DNA from: Allosaccharopolyspora coralli
GTDB lineage: Bacteria > Actinomycetota > Actinomycetes > Mycobacteriales > Pseudonocardiaceae
DNA length: 64,000 nt
Assembly: GCF_009664835.1 (NCBI RefSeq)
Contig: NZ_CP045929.1
Span: forward strand, 3,844,001-3,908,000
Reading direction: 5' to 3'
A program made the translations under genes and the position numbers. Each line of letters starts with the position of its first letter. Position 1 is the stretch's first letter. Below, in pieces: positions 8,884-18,879 of the stretch. The notes beneath the pieces were generated by a model. That model searched no databases. It was not told where the DNA came from and worked only from the letters and a program-made list of their open reading frames with translations.

Positions 8884-9297
8884 GTGCAGCCGGACACACC
8901 GTCGAGCATTCACAGACTGGACCCGGACGAAGCGGTGCAGGACGCCACCGCACTGGTCGGCCACCTCGATCCCGACAGCACCGAGCGGCTCGACGGGTCG
9001 CAGCACCCCACCCCGGCGCGGCTCGGGCACGACTGGAACCGCATCAGCGCCACGATCGCCGACTTCTGCGCCGCACGCGTACCGGTGGACGACGCGCGGG
9101 TGCAGGAAGTCATCCATGACCACTACCGGTGGATCTGCCACTTCTGGACACCCGACCGGGACTCGTACGTGCGCTTGGCGAACCTGTACGTGAACCAACC
9201 GAAGTTCCGCAAACGCATCGAACGCAAAAAGCCCGCCGGCACGGCCACCTACCTCAAGGACGCCATGCTCGCGTACGCCTCCACCCACCTGCACTGA
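8884..9297 (+). CDS. Free-standing TipAS-domain protein
   Basis: A 137-residue protein whose C-terminal two thirds read HYRWICHFWTPDRDSYVRLANLYV and TYLKDAMLAYA, the pattern of the TipAS drug-recognition domain found at the C-terminus of TipA-like MerR regulators, which traps thiopeptides. There is no MerR helix-turn-helix here, so the protein resembles the short TipAS form that sequesters the ligand without regulating transcription. The GTG at 8884 follows AGAAGGGGA. Ligand and function are inferred from the family. Confidence 0.75.
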   Translation: MQPDTPSSIHRLDPDEAVQDATALVGHLDPDSTERLDGSQHPTPARLGHDWNRISATIADFCAARVPVDDARVQEVIHDHYRWICHFWTPDRDSYVRLANLYVNQPKFRKRIERKKPAGTATYLKDAMLAYASTHLH

Positions 9298-9302
9298 GCC
9301 CG

Positions 9303-9358
9303 GTGACAGGAAGGGAACTTTCCTGTCACCGGTGACAGGAAAGTTCCCTTCCTGTCAC
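9303..9358. repeat. Family A palindrome, copy A2 (perfect)
   Basis: A perfect 56-bp inverted repeat; left half begins GTGACAGGAAGGGAACTTTC, and the right half is its exact reverse complement. It lies five bases after the TipAS stop and 51 bases before the polymerase IV start. Confidence 0.95.
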
Positions 9359-9409
9359 CACCCCAGGGGGCGCGTGGCCGTTGTCGGTGCGGCACCGTTG
9401 AATGTCGGT

Positions 9410-10732
9410 ATGCGCAGGTGGGTGTTGCATGTGGACATGGACGCGTTCTTCGCGTCCGTGGAGCAACTCACGCGCCCGACCGTGCGCCGACGTCCAGTGC
9501 TCGTCGGCGGCCTCGGCCCGAGGGGCACCGTGGCAGGGGCGAGTTACGAGGCGCGGGAGTTCGGCGCGCGTTCGGCGATGCCGATGTCGGAGGCGCGCCG
9601 CCGCTGCCCCGTGGCCGTCGTCCTGCCCCCGCGGTTCCGCGTCTATCAGGCGCTCAGTTCACGAGTGCTCGATCTGGTCCGGGACGTCTCGGACGTGATC
9701 GCCCAGGTCTCGATCGACGAGGCGTTCCTCGAACCCGGTGAACTCGCTGGCGCCGAGACCGAGGCCGTCGCGGAGTTCGCAGCTCGGCTGCGCGCGAGCA
9801 TCCGCGATGAGGTCGGGGTCACGGCATCGGTCGGGGCAGGCTCGGGCAAGCAGCTCGCCAAGATCGCCTCGGGGCTGGCGAAACCGGACGGCGCGCTGGT
9901 GGTCCCGCCCGACGAGGAGCGTTCCCTGCTGTGGAGTCTCGAGGTGCGCGCCATGTGGGGCGTCGGACCCGTGACCGAGTCCAAGTTGCACCGGATCGGG
10001 GTACAGACCGTCGGTGACCTCGCCGGGCTGCATCTCGGCGACGTCGTCTCGCTGCTCGGCCAGGCGCACGGCACCGAACTGCACCGGCTCGCCCACGGCA
10101 TCGACGACCATCCGGTGGTCGAGCGGGCCGAATCGAAACAGGTCAGCGCCGAAACCACCTTCGACGTGGACGTGCGAGACACCGACGTGCTCGCCGCCGA
10201 GGTCGCGTCGATGGCCGAGGGCGCGCATCGCAGGCTCGTCGCCTCGCACCGCGCGGCGAAAACGGTGACGTTGAAGGTCCGGGACTCGGACTTCACGACG
10301 CTGAGCCGTTCCGAGACGCTGCCGTCGGCCAGCAGCGACCTCACGACGCTGTCAACGGTGGCGCGACGATTGATCGGGGTGGCTGTGGTGCCGGGAACGC
10401 CGATCCGGCTCGTGGGGGTCTCCTACTCGGGGCTGGCGAGTTCCGAACAGGAGCCGTTGTTCGTCGACGAGCCCCGGAACAACGAGTTGCAGCCCGAAAC
10501 GGACGTCACTTCGGTCTCGGTTCCGGAGCCCGCACCGGCCGACGAGGCGCCGTGGCGAGCGGGCGACGACCTGCGGCACGAAGATTTCGGCCACGGCTGG
10601 GTGCAGGGCGCCGGCCACGGCCGGGTGACCGTGCGCTTCGAGACAGCGGCAACCGGACCCGGCCGGGCGCGCACGTTCTCCGTGGCGGACCCGCTCCTGA
10701 CCCGCGCCGATCCGATGGACAGCCTCGCTTGA
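9410..10732 (+). CDS. dinB: DNA polymerase IV (Y-family)
   Basis: Error-prone translesion polymerase, 440 residues. The catalytic carboxylates are visible: VDMDAFF (Asp9, Asp11) and SIDEAFLE (Asp103, Glu104). The ASYEAREFGAR finger motif, the helix-hairpin-helix MWGVGPVTESKLHRIG and a little-finger domain follow. The C-terminal 70 residues are an extension with low similarity between species. Start ATG 9410 (MRRWVLHVDMDAFF) was preferred to GTG 9374 because it fits the family N-terminus; the upstream frame enters palindrome A2. Confidence 0.93.
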   Translation: MRRWVLHVDMDAFFASVEQLTRPTVRRRPVLVGGLGPRGTVAGASYEAREFGARSAMPMSEARRRCPVAVVLPPRFRVYQALSSRVLDLVRDVSDVIAQVSIDEAFLEPGELAGAETEAVAEFAARLRASIRDEVGVTASVGAGSGKQLAKIASGLAKPDGALVVPPDEERSLLWSLEVRAMWGVGPVTESKLHRIGVQTVGDLAGLHLGDVVSLLGQAHGTELHRLAHGIDDHPVVERAESKQVSAETTFDVDVRDTDVLAAEVASMAEGAHRRLVASHRAAKTVTLKVRDSDFTTLSRSETLPSASSDLTTLSTVARRLIGVAVVPGTPIRLVGVSYSGLASSEQEPLFVDEPRNNELQPETDVTSVSVPEPAPADEAPWRAGDDLRHEDFGHGWVQGAGHGRVTVRFETAATGPGRARTFSVADPLLTRADPMDSLA

Positions 10733-10926
10733 GAGCGCATTGTGGAACTTCGGTGGGTGATCCGTACCGCCCCCAGTTCACGCCCCGCGGCGTTGGGGTC
10801 CTCTTGAGTACCACACGTACGCGGCGAGAACCCCTGCCTTGCCAGGCACGGAACTGAAACGCCGGAGCCGCTCACCCTGCCCCGGCTGGTCACCTATGAC
10901 CATGCTGTACGGGCACAACGCCAGAC
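10733..10926 (+). repeat. Family C interspersed repeat, copy C2 (long form)
   Basis: Reads GCATTGTGGAACTTCGGTGG, ATCCGTACCGCCCCCAGTTC, later GCCCCGGCTGGTCACCTATG and a hairpin arm GTACGGGCAC. It carries an extra 70 bp in the middle absent from C1 and C3. It lies between the convergent dinB and membrane-protein genes. Confidence 0.7.
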
Positions 10927-10927
10927 G

Positions 10928-11659
10928 CTACGAGCCGGGCGGCGGGGTGTGGCGACGGTACTGGCCGACCCACTTGCGGCTGGCGAACGCCTGCACCGCC
11001 CGCTCCAGGTCACGAGGCATGCGGTTCATCGGCGGCAGGTGGAACCGGTACCGCACACCGGGCAGACCCTGCATCGGTGGCCGGTCCTCCACCAGCCACC
11101 GGTCCAGTTCCGGATGCCGCTCCCCGAATCCCGGATCGGCGGGGTAGACCTCGAGCGCCCGGCGCCGCTCCGGGTGCACGGGACGCTTGTGCTCGATCAT
11201 CGGCAAGGTCCCGATACCGACCGCGGAGATCTCAGACCACGCCACGCCGCAGACCTCGCCGCGGGTGCGCGCGTAGAAGCCGCTGCCGTCGAACAGAAAT
11301 CCGCGGCTGCTCAACACGCCCCGTGAGGACGCCACGAAGTACAGGAACACCACGAAGGTCAGCAACTGCGCGACCCAGAGCCACGGCCCGCCACCGTCGA
11401 CGAGCACCGCCGCGCACACGACGACACCGAAACCGCTGAGCCCGCCGCCGACCAGCAAGTTCCGAAAGCTCGCCGCGCTGACGTCGACGTCCCGTGCCTC
11501 CGAGCTGATCATGGTCCGCTGCGGCTGCTGTTGAGGTGGCGACGGCGGCGAGTAGGCCCGTGTCTGCTGTTCCGCGTACGGCGACGTGCGGCGCGGCGTC
11601 GTCGCGCGTTCCGGGTCGACCGCGTCGGCCCGCTGCCAGCCACCGGGTTTCCACTTCAT
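10928..11659 (-). CDS. Two-helix membrane protein with PH-like domain
   Basis: A 243-residue protein with a Pro/Gln-rich N-terminal cytosolic part, two adjoining membrane helices (about 75-120, including VVVCAAVLV and LLTFVVFLYFVAS), then a domain reading FLFDGSGFYARTRGEVCGVAWSEISAVGIG that resembles bacterial PH-like domains of membrane-bound proteins. The start ATG 11659 (MKWKPGGW) follows CTGGGGG closely; an earlier GTG start is possible. Function unknown. Confidence 0.75.
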   Translation of the reverse strand: MKWKPGGWQRADAVDPERATTPRRTSPYAEQQTRAYSPPSPPQQQPQRTMISSEARDVDVSAASFRNLLVGGGLSGFGVVVCAAVLVDGGGPWLWVAQLLTFVVFLYFVASSRGVLSSRGFLFDGSGFYARTRGEVCGVAWSEISAVGIGTLPMIEHKRPVHPERRRALEVYPADPGFGERHPELDRWLVEDRPPMQGLPGVRYRFHLPPMNRMPRDLERAVQAFASRKWVGQYRRHTPPPGS

Positions 11660-11765
11660 GCCCCCAGCGTAGCGCCGAGGCGTGCGGTCGATCACGCTGA
11701 CCGGCACGGTTCAGGGTCATCTCCGGGTTACCCCGGGGACGACCCTGACCTGCGATGTCGACGGG

Positions 11766-12953
<1,188 letters not shown>

Positions 12954-13090
12954 TGGTGCTCCTCCCGGATGCCACTCGTCCACGACCCACCCGCGACGGC
13001 GGACGTCCACACCGGTGTGGCCGCTGATCTCACGATCCACCGAGGGTACGACGTCCGACCGCCGGGCAGCGGTGTGAGTCGGAGCACAGG

Positions 13091-13146
13091 ATGACAGTAA
13101 GGGAACTTTCCGCGCACCGGTGACAGGAATGCTCCCTTGCTCGCAC
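13091..13146. repeat. Family A palindrome, copy A3
   Basis: Begins ATGACAGTAAGGGAACTTTC, mixed centre GCGCACCGGTGACAGG, right arm degraded at its outer end. It lies upstream of the thiolase and abuts element B2. Confidence 0.85.
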
Positions 13147-13358
13147 GGATCGAGGACCGCGGTCAGGCACATTGCGCCGACCGTGTTCCTCTACCTCCCC
13201 ACCAGCCGCCGCGGGTGCTCACCTCGCGGCTGCCGAGGACACCGTCGACGCACTGTGTCGCTACCCGATGTCGACGATCCCGTAACCACCCGCGAGGTGA
13301 GGTTTCACCACCGAACCACCCACGCGGATCAACCCGCGCGCACGTTTCCTGTCAGTCG
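13147..13358 (+). repeat. Family B interspersed element, copy B2
   Basis: Occupies, with A3, the 409-bp gap between thiolase and the secreted protein. Recognised by GTGCTCACCTCGCGGCTGCC, GAGGACACCGTCGACG, GTCGACGATCCCG, CCGCGAGGTGAGGTTTCACC and GCGGATCAACCCGCGCG. It ends with a remnant of an A arm, GTTTCCTGTCAG, so it is bounded by A sequence on both sides. Confidence 0.75.
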
Positions 13359-13362
13359 CGGA

Positions 13363-14364
13363 TCAGCAGTTTCCGCGGCCCGCGGTCGTGTCACAGAGGT
13401 CGGTCTCGGTCTCCCACGACAGCCTGTCCCTCGCGTCCGTTCCGAGGGCGCGGGACGCGGAGACGTCTTCACCGGCGCCGGAGTCCGCGTCGAGCCAGTA
13501 GCGGACTTCGTAGTCGGTGCCGTTCTCGGTGTAGGTGAACACGTAGAACGGGTCCGGCAGCGGCGCTGGGCCGAAGTCAGGTGCGGTCCACGCATCGGCG
13601 CCCTGGGCCTTCGACGGGTCGACGTAGAGGCAGTCGTAGGTGGTGCCCTCGTAGGTGCACTCCCGCGCCGAGGCACCGCCGTGACGTTTCACCGAGGTGT
13701 CGGTGGTGAGCCCGTCGGAACTCAACCGCTGGTAGACGTCCTCGCACGCTCCTTCGTCGCAGGCGTGCCAGTCGGTCCACGCAGCGGCTCGGGCCTCGGC
13801 GGCCGACGAGCCGCCGCTGACGGCGGAGCAGTACTTGCCGACGATGTAGGGAGCCATGGTCTTCGCCGCGGACACCGAGTCGATGGCGGTGGCAGCGGTT
13901 TCCTCGGTGCCGAGGCCCGCGGAGTCGAGCTGCCACATCCCGACCCCGGGGTTGAAGAACAGGCCGTTGCCGCGCTGTTCCGGATCGGCGAGGGAAGTCT
14001 GGTCGTCGTAGCGTGAGAGGGTCATCGGGGACGGAGCCTCACCGTTGCCCGCGACCTCCGGCCAGGTCGGCGAGAGCGTGAGGTAGGTGGCCGCGTCGGC
14101 GCTGATGTCGCAGTCGGCGCTGCCAGCGGCACTGGACGCGGCCGACGAGACCGCGTCGTAGGACTCGGCGCCGAACTTCAAGGGCCCTGGCTGGACTGGG
14201 GCGCGCTCCCGTTTCAGGTCGGCTTCGCGGGGGTTGTCGCCGCCTCCGCCAGTGATCACGCCGTCGTCACCCGCGGCCAACGCGCCCGGCCCCCCGGCCA
14301 CACCGGCAAGTGTCGCGACCGCGGCGGCCACCACGAGACGCCGTAATCGTTGCTTGTTGTCCAT
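13363..14364 (-). CDS. Secreted protein of unknown function, possibly lysozyme-like
   Basis: A 333-residue exported protein. Start ATG 14364 (MDNKQRLRR) has an excellent AAGGAG site; a signal peptide ends near AGGPGALAAG, about residue 31. The mature part has eight cysteines and the phrase LTLSPTWPEVAGNG...SPMTLSRYD...FFNPGVGMWQLDSAGLG...MAPYIVGKYC, which recalls cell-wall hydrolases with a goose-lysozyme-like fold, but no catalytic residue can be assigned with certainty. The 168-bp gap to the divergent epimerase gene should hold its promoter. Confidence 0.75.
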   Translation of the reverse strand: MDNKQRLRRLVVAAAVATLAGVAGGPGALAAGDDGVITGGGGDNPREADLKRERAPVQPGPLKFGAESYDAVSSAASSAAGSADCDISADAATYLTLSPTWPEVAGNGEAPSPMTLSRYDDQTSLADPEQRGNGLFFNPGVGMWQLDSAGLGTEETAATAIDSVSAAKTMAPYIVGKYCSAVSGGSSAAEARAAAWTDWHACDEGACEDVYQRLSSDGLTTDTSVKRHGGASARECTYEGTTYDCLYVDPSKAQGADAWTAPDFGPAPLPDPFYVFTYTENGTDYEVRYWLDADSGAGEDVSASRALGTDARDRLSWETETDLCDTTAGRGNC

Positions 14365-14531
14365 AGTCAGCTCCTTTCCGTGAATCATCGACATAGTCGC
14401 GGGTGCGGCGACGCTGTGCACTCCACTGATCAGAGCAATTCGGCACGATCAGCGCACGATGAACGGCGTGGCGCGAACGGAGCGTGAACGTGCGGGAGGC
14501 GTGCGGCGGCGTGGGAGTTACGCTTTCGCCC

Positions 14532-14975
14532 ATGCAGCAGGAACTCGCCGGACTCGTCACCGCCGTCGATCACGTCGGGATCGCCGTCGCCGACCTCGAC
14601 GAGGCGATCGCCTTCCAGCGCAACACTTTCGGACTCGAAGTCACGCACAGCGAAGTCAACGACGACCAGGGGGTCCGGGAGGCGATGCTGCGTGCCCCCG
14701 GCGACGCCGCGGGCGCCACGCAGATCCAGCTGCTCGCGCCGCTGCGGGAGGACTCGACCATCGCGAAGTTCCTCGACCGCAACGGGCCTGGCCTGCAACA
14801 ACTCGCGTTCCGCGTGACCGACCTCGACGCCGCGTCGGACACCTTGCGCGGCAACGGCGTGCGATTGCTGTTCGACGCGCCGCGCCGGGGCACCGCCGAG
14901 AGTCGCATCAATTTCGTGCACCCGAAGGACGCGGGCGGCGTGCTGGTCGAACTCGTCGAACCCGCACGCGACTGA
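14532..14975 (+). CDS. mce: Methylmalonyl-CoA epimerase
   Basis: Interconverts (2R)- and (2S)-methylmalonyl-CoA in propionate metabolism. The 147 residues form two beta-alpha-beta-beta-beta modules of the vicinal oxygen chelate fold; metal ligands are expected at VDHVGIAV (His), QLAFRV block and the closing LVELVEP (Glu). Sequence runs IQLLAPL, GPGLQQLAFRV and INFVHPKDAGGVLVELV are typical of the family. The ATG at 14532 has a poor ribosome site. The partner mutase is not in the window. Confidence 0.92.
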   Translation: MQQELAGLVTAVDHVGIAVADLDEAIAFQRNTFGLEVTHSEVNDDQGVREAMLRAPGDAAGATQIQLLAPLREDSTIAKFLDRNGPGLQQLAFRVTDLDAASDTLRGNGVRLLFDAPRRGTAESRINFVHPKDAGGVLVELVEPARD

Positions 14976-15096
14976 AGGGCATAGTGGAACTGGATGGGTG
15001 GTCCTGTACCGCCGCGCCCTGTCCAGGCTGGTCACGTATGACCGTGCCCTACGGGCAGAAGAGCCAGTTCCCCAATGCACTCGGGAACCCACGCGC
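14976..15096 (+). repeat. Family C interspersed repeat, copy C3
   Basis: Reads CATAGTGGAACTGGATGGGT, GGTCCTGTACCGCCGCGCCC, GTCACGTATGACCGTGCCCT, then GAGCCAGTTCCCCAATGC. It fills the convergent gap between the epimerase and TetR genes. Confidence 0.72.
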
Positions 15097-15100
15097 GGAC

Positions 15101-15715
15101 TCAGCCCGCCCGACCCTCCAAAGCGGACGCCACGAAGTCGATCTCGTCGAACAGCTTGTCGTCCCCTGCCGCCTGCTCCGGCGCGTGCCGAGACACCGAG
15201 TGCCGATGGTGGACCGCACGCGCGAGCAGCAACGCCGCCGTGTGCGTCTCGGCTCGTCCGGAGCCACCGGCCAACGCGGTCTCGATCACCTCGCGAAACC
15301 GCTCGACGACGAACTCGAACCGTGCTTGCAGCGCGTCCCGCACCGCGGCGTGCGTGTCGGCCTCCCGCCACAGCAGGTGACTGAGCAGCACCGACGACTC
15401 GAACCGGTCGTCGAGCAGGTGCACCAGACGCCGCAAACTCCCCCGCAGGTCGCCCGCGACGGCGACGTCGGCGCCGACGCGCTCGTCCGGAAGCCGGTCC
15501 ACCAGCGCGACCAGCAGGTCCTGCTTGCGGCGGAAATAGTAGTGAATGAGCCCCTTGGGCACGTCCGCGTGTTCGGCGATCCGGGACGTCGGCGTCGCGT
15601 CGAAGCCGCGTTCGGCGAACAGCGCGCCCGCCGCGGCGAGAATCCGTTCCCGTGATGCCGGTTCGTTCACCGTGCCGGTTCCCTCGGAGGGGGTCGAGCC
15701 GGTCGCCTCGGGCAT
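15101..15715 (-). CDS. TetR-family transcriptional regulator
   Basis: A 204-residue repressor-type protein. The N-terminal helix-turn-helix is clear: RERILAAAGALFAERGFDAT then SRIAEHADVPKGLIHYYF (about residues 20-65). The C-terminal ligand domain is Ala/Leu-rich, ending in a His/Ser stretch, and is not assignable to a ligand. ATG 15715 follows TGGAGG by eight bases. A direct repeat just upstream could be its operator. Confidence 0.9.
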   Translation of the reverse strand: MPEATGSTPSEGTGTVNEPASRERILAAAGALFAERGFDATPTSRIAEHADVPKGLIHYYFRRKQDLLVALVDRLPDERVGADVAVAGDLRGSLRRLVHLLDDRFESSVLLSHLLWREADTHAAVRDALQARFEFVVERFREVIETALAGGSGRAETHTAALLLARAVHHRHSVSRHAPEQAAGDDKLFDEIDFVASALEGRAG

Positions 15716-15810
15716 CGCGGGAACCTCCAGACACACCACGGTCGAGCCACGGCACAGTCCACCATCAGGCAGCGCGGCCCGAACACTCCGGAGCCGCGCT
15801 GCCACTGTGT

Positions 15811-15834
15811 CGACCGATCAGCGCCGACCGATCA
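15811..15834. promoter_or_regulatory. Direct repeat CGACCGATCA x2 upstream of tetR
   Basis: Two exact 10-bp copies at 15811-15820 and 15825-15834, 14 bp apart in phase, about 100 bp upstream of the TetR gene and 12 bp past the SPW gene stop. A possible operator; chance is not excluded. Confidence 0.3.
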
Positions 15835-15845
15835 TGTGCCACACT

Positions 15846-16232
15846 TCAGTGGGAACTCGCCATTCCTCCTCGGTGCGCGGCAGTCGCCTCCGGCAACGCG
15901 GCACCACCGGCGATGACCGCGAGAATGCCGACGACCCACGAGGTCCACGCCGCGCCGGCGAGCGCGCTGTAGCCGAGCACCCAGGGGGAGATGAACAGCA
16001 GTACGCCGATCGCCATGTGCGCGTACTCACTCGCCATCGACCCCGGCATGGCAAGCGACCACACCGCCGCCACCACCAGGAGCGCGCCAAGGACGAGCAT
16101 CGTCGACAGCGCCGACCCGGTCGTCGTGGTCCACAACGTCGCGAGCATCAGGTACACACCCAACGCCACGGCGGCCCAGTCCTGCCACCGGATCCACGGC
16201 TGGGACTTCACGTCGTTCGCTCTTCTGGCCAC
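15846..16232 (-). CDS. SPW-repeat membrane protein
   Basis: A 128-residue membrane protein with four hydrophobic segments and the characteristic FISPWVLGYSAL (SPW) motif near residue 85-96; an imperfect earlier copy is DWAAVALGVYLMLATLW. GTG 16232 follows GGAGG at seven bases. SPW proteins are small membrane proteins of unknown function, common in actinobacteria. Divergent from the coiled-coil gene across 188 bp. Confidence 0.85.
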   Translation of the reverse strand: MARRANDVKSQPWIRWQDWAAVALGVYLMLATLWTTTTGSALSTMLVLGALLVVAAVWSLAMPGSMASEYAHMAIGVLLFISPWVLGYSALAGAAWTSWVVGILAVIAGGAALPEATAAHRGGMASSH

Positions 16233-16420
16233 CTCGATCACCTCCACCAGTGCCCTGTGCGACCTCTCTATCGTCGTCTTGGTTGGCCAGCCGGTCAAGT
16301 CCACCTTCCGGTGTCCACTCGGGCCGATCGAACACCGCGGTCGTGAGAGCGGACGAAAAGTTGCCACCGCCTCACCCGCACCTCCCACGGCACGCCCACG
16401 TTCCAGGTAGCGTTGGACGC

Positions 16421-18031
16421 ATGGGCCTTGCCGACGACCGTGACCTGCTGCCACTGGGATCAGGCTTCGACCTCGTTCGAAAGGGTGGCTACGACCGTGC
16501 CCAGGTCGACGAGCACCTCGAACGGGTCGACGCCGACGTGCGCATCCTCAGCTCCGATCGCGACGCCGCGGTCTCCCAGGCCGGGGATCTGTCGCGACAG
16601 CTCGAGTCCGCGCGCACCGAGATCGAGAACCTCCGTGGCCAGGTCGAACGGCTGTCCAAGCCGCCGACCACGCTGGAAGGGCTCAGCGAACGACTCCAGC
16701 GCATGTTGCGGCTCGCACAGGACGAGGCCAACGACATCCGGACACGCGCCGAGAACGACGCCGCCGACACGCGCAGCCGGGCCGAGCGCGAGGCCAGCGC
16801 ACTCCGCACCCGGTACGAAAAGCTGATCGCCGAGCTGGACGCGCGGCGCACCGAGATGGAGTCCGAACACACCGCCGCCATGGACGCGGCTCGCGCGGAA
16901 GGCGAGCGGCTGACCGACGCGGCGAAGGCCGAAGCGGCGAAGCTCGACGAGGAGTCGGAAGCCCGGCGCACCCAGGTCGAAGAAGACTTCGAGGTCGCGA
17001 TGGCCGCGCGGCGCACCGAAGCGATGCGCCACCTCGCCGAGCAGGAATCGACCAGCAAGTCGGAGGCCGAGCGCCGGGTACGGGACGCCACCGAGGAGGC
17101 CAACCGCAGGCTCCGGGAAGGGACGCAAGAGGCGCACCGTCGCGTCCGCGAGGCGACCGACGAGTCGAACCGACTGCACCAGGAGGCCACCGAGTACTCC
17201 GAGCGGGTCACGAGCGAGACCGACGAGTACGCGGGGCGCGTCACCCGAGAGGCCGACGAGTACACCCAGCGGGTCACCCGAGAGACGGACGAACGGGCCG
17301 AGCGCGTCACCCGAGAGAGCACCGAAGCCGCCGAGCAGCGCGAACGCGACAGCATCGCCGGCGCCGAGAAGCGGGACAAGGACAGCACCGACAAGGCGGA
17401 GAAGCTGGTCGCGGACGCCACCGAGAAGGCGAGCCTGCTCGTCTCCGACGCCGACACCCGGGCAGCGACCCGCACAGCTCAGGCCGAGGAGGAAAGTACC
17501 CGACTCGTCGACGAGGCCCGCGCCGACGCGGAAAAGCGCCTCGGCGAGACGACCGAGGAATGCCGTCGCCGGGTCGCACTCGCCGACAAGCAGGTGGCCT
17601 CGCTGTCGGAACTGCGCAACACGGTCGCCGCGAAACTGCGGGACGCGGTGGGGCTGCTCGACCAGACCACACCGCTGCTCGACCGGCTCGAAAACGAGGA
17701 CGTCGAGGAGGAGAAGCTTCGCGAGGCCTCCGAGCAGGCCCGCGAGGACGTCCGCAAACAGGCGGCGGACTCGATCGCCACGGACCGTCGCAATCAGAAT
17801 CCCGACGAGACGTCCTCGACGTCCGGTTCGAGCGGGAAGTCCGGCCCGGCACCGGGGAACTCACAGGATGTCGACGCCGCGACCGACAAGATCGACCGTG
17901 ACGACCTGCGGCAGAACGGAAACCCGTTCGACCAGCCGACCCGCAGGATGAAACACCCGGCGCACAATCCCGACAACGGCGGTTCCACGAAGGTGGACGC
18001 GTCCACGGGGAACCGGTCACGCAGCAGCTGA
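16421..18031 (+). CDS. Long coiled-coil protein (DivIVA/FilP/Scy-like)
   Basis: A 536-residue, highly charged cytoskeletal-type protein. It opens with a DivIVA-like module (DLLPLGSGFDLVRKGGYDRAQVDEHLERVD) and is then helical to about residue 455. Residues about 230-350 show a strong 11-residue period: HRRVREATDES, NRLHQEATEYS, ERVTSETDEYA, GRVTREADEYT, QRVTRETDERA, ERVTRESTEAA. Hendecad repeats predict a slightly right-handed coiled coil, as in Streptomyces Scy and FilP. The C-terminus is disordered (Ser/Gly/Asn/Asp rich). ATG 16421. Likely role in polar growth or cell-envelope scaffolding is inferred. Confidence 0.88.
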   Translation: MGLADDRDLLPLGSGFDLVRKGGYDRAQVDEHLERVDADVRILSSDRDAAVSQAGDLSRQLESARTEIENLRGQVERLSKPPTTLEGLSERLQRMLRLAQDEANDIRTRAENDAADTRSRAEREASALRTRYEKLIAELDARRTEMESEHTAAMDAARAEGERLTDAAKAEAAKLDEESEARRTQVEEDFEVAMAARRTEAMRHLAEQESTSKSEAERRVRDATEEANRRLREGTQEAHRRVREATDESNRLHQEATEYSERVTSETDEYAGRVTREADEYTQRVTRETDERAERVTRESTEAAEQRERDSIAGAEKRDKDSTDKAEKLVADATEKASLLVSDADTRAATRTAQAEEESTRLVDEARADAEKRLGETTEECRRRVALADKQVASLSELRNTVAAKLRDAVGLLDQTTPLLDRLENEDVEEEKLREASEQAREDVRKQAADSIATDRRNQNPDETSSTSGSSGKSGPAPGNSQDVDAATDKIDRDDLRQNGNPFDQPTRRMKHPAHNPDNGGSTKVDASTGNRSRSS

Positions 18032-18039
18032 CCGTCGGG

Positions 18040-18831
18040 TCACTCCGCTACGATCTCCAGCCAGTCGCCGACCACTCGGGCGAACTCGTCCGGGTCTTCG
18101 AGCGGCGACAAATGCCCGGTGCGGGGGACGACTACCTGCTCGGCGTTCGGCAATAGCTCGGTCATCGTGTCGGCGTCACCGACCGGGCTCAGCCAGTCCT
18201 CCTGCCCGACGACCACCAGCGACGGCCCCGAGAATTCGCGCAGCACCGAGGCATTGTCCGGACGCGCGGCCATCGCTCGTTGCGCCCAGGACACCCCCGC
18301 AGCCGGTTGCGTCTCGACCAGTTCGCGGGTGCGAGAGACGACTTCGGCTCGCTGGGAGCGCGTGGTCTCGCCCAGCAAGTTCGGCAGCATCGACTCGGCC
18401 AGCCACCCGTCGGTTCCGTCCTGCTCGGCGCGCTCGGCGACGTTGAGGCGGGTCGCACGCTGGGACTCGTCGTCGGCCGCGCACTTCGTGTCCGCCAGCA
18501 GCAAGCCGCTGACTCGTTCGGGCGCGGCACGCAGCAGCGCCATCGCCACATAGCCGCCCATCGAGCATCCACCGACCACCGCGCGGGGGACGTCGAGAAC
18601 GTCGAGCAGGGCCAGAACGTCTGCGGCGACGGAGTCGAGATCCGGCTCCGCCACGTCCCCGGGTGCGTCCGACTCGGTCAGCGGCGACTCTCCCAGGCCC
18701 CGCTGATCAGGGGTGATGATGCGCGCCTGATTCTCCAGCTTCCCGCGGGCGGCGCTCCACATGCGGGCGTCCAGCGGAAAGGCGTGCAGCAGCACAAGCG
18801 GTGGGCCCACGCCGGATTCGATGAAATGCAC
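18040..18831 (-). CDS. Alpha/beta hydrolase
   Basis: A 263-residue alpha/beta hydrolase. GTG 18831 gives MHFIESGVGPPLVLLHAFPLD, the usual family opening; an upstream region of 100 bp that is in frame belongs to repeat B7. Nucleophile elbow GCSMGG (Ser90); catalytic Asp in VGQEDWLSP and His in TGHLSPLEDP. Substrate not predictable; related proteins are esterases or 3-oxoadipate enol-lactonases. It ends eight bases from the convergent coiled-coil gene. Confidence 0.9.
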   Translation of the reverse strand: MHFIESGVGPPLVLLHAFPLDARMWSAARGKLENQARIITPDQRGLGESPLTESDAPGDVAEPDLDSVAADVLALLDVLDVPRAVVGGCSMGGYVAMALLRAAPERVSGLLLADTKCAADDESQRATRLNVAERAEQDGTDGWLAESMLPNLLGETTRSQRAEVVSRTRELVETQPAAGVSWAQRAMAARPDNASVLREFSGPSLVVVGQEDWLSPVGDADTMTELLPNAEQVVVPRTGHLSPLEDPDEFARVVGDWLEIVAE

Positions 18832-18879
18832 CCCGCCATGGTGCCTGACACTGCCCCACCCACGGCAGCGGCGCGCGAC

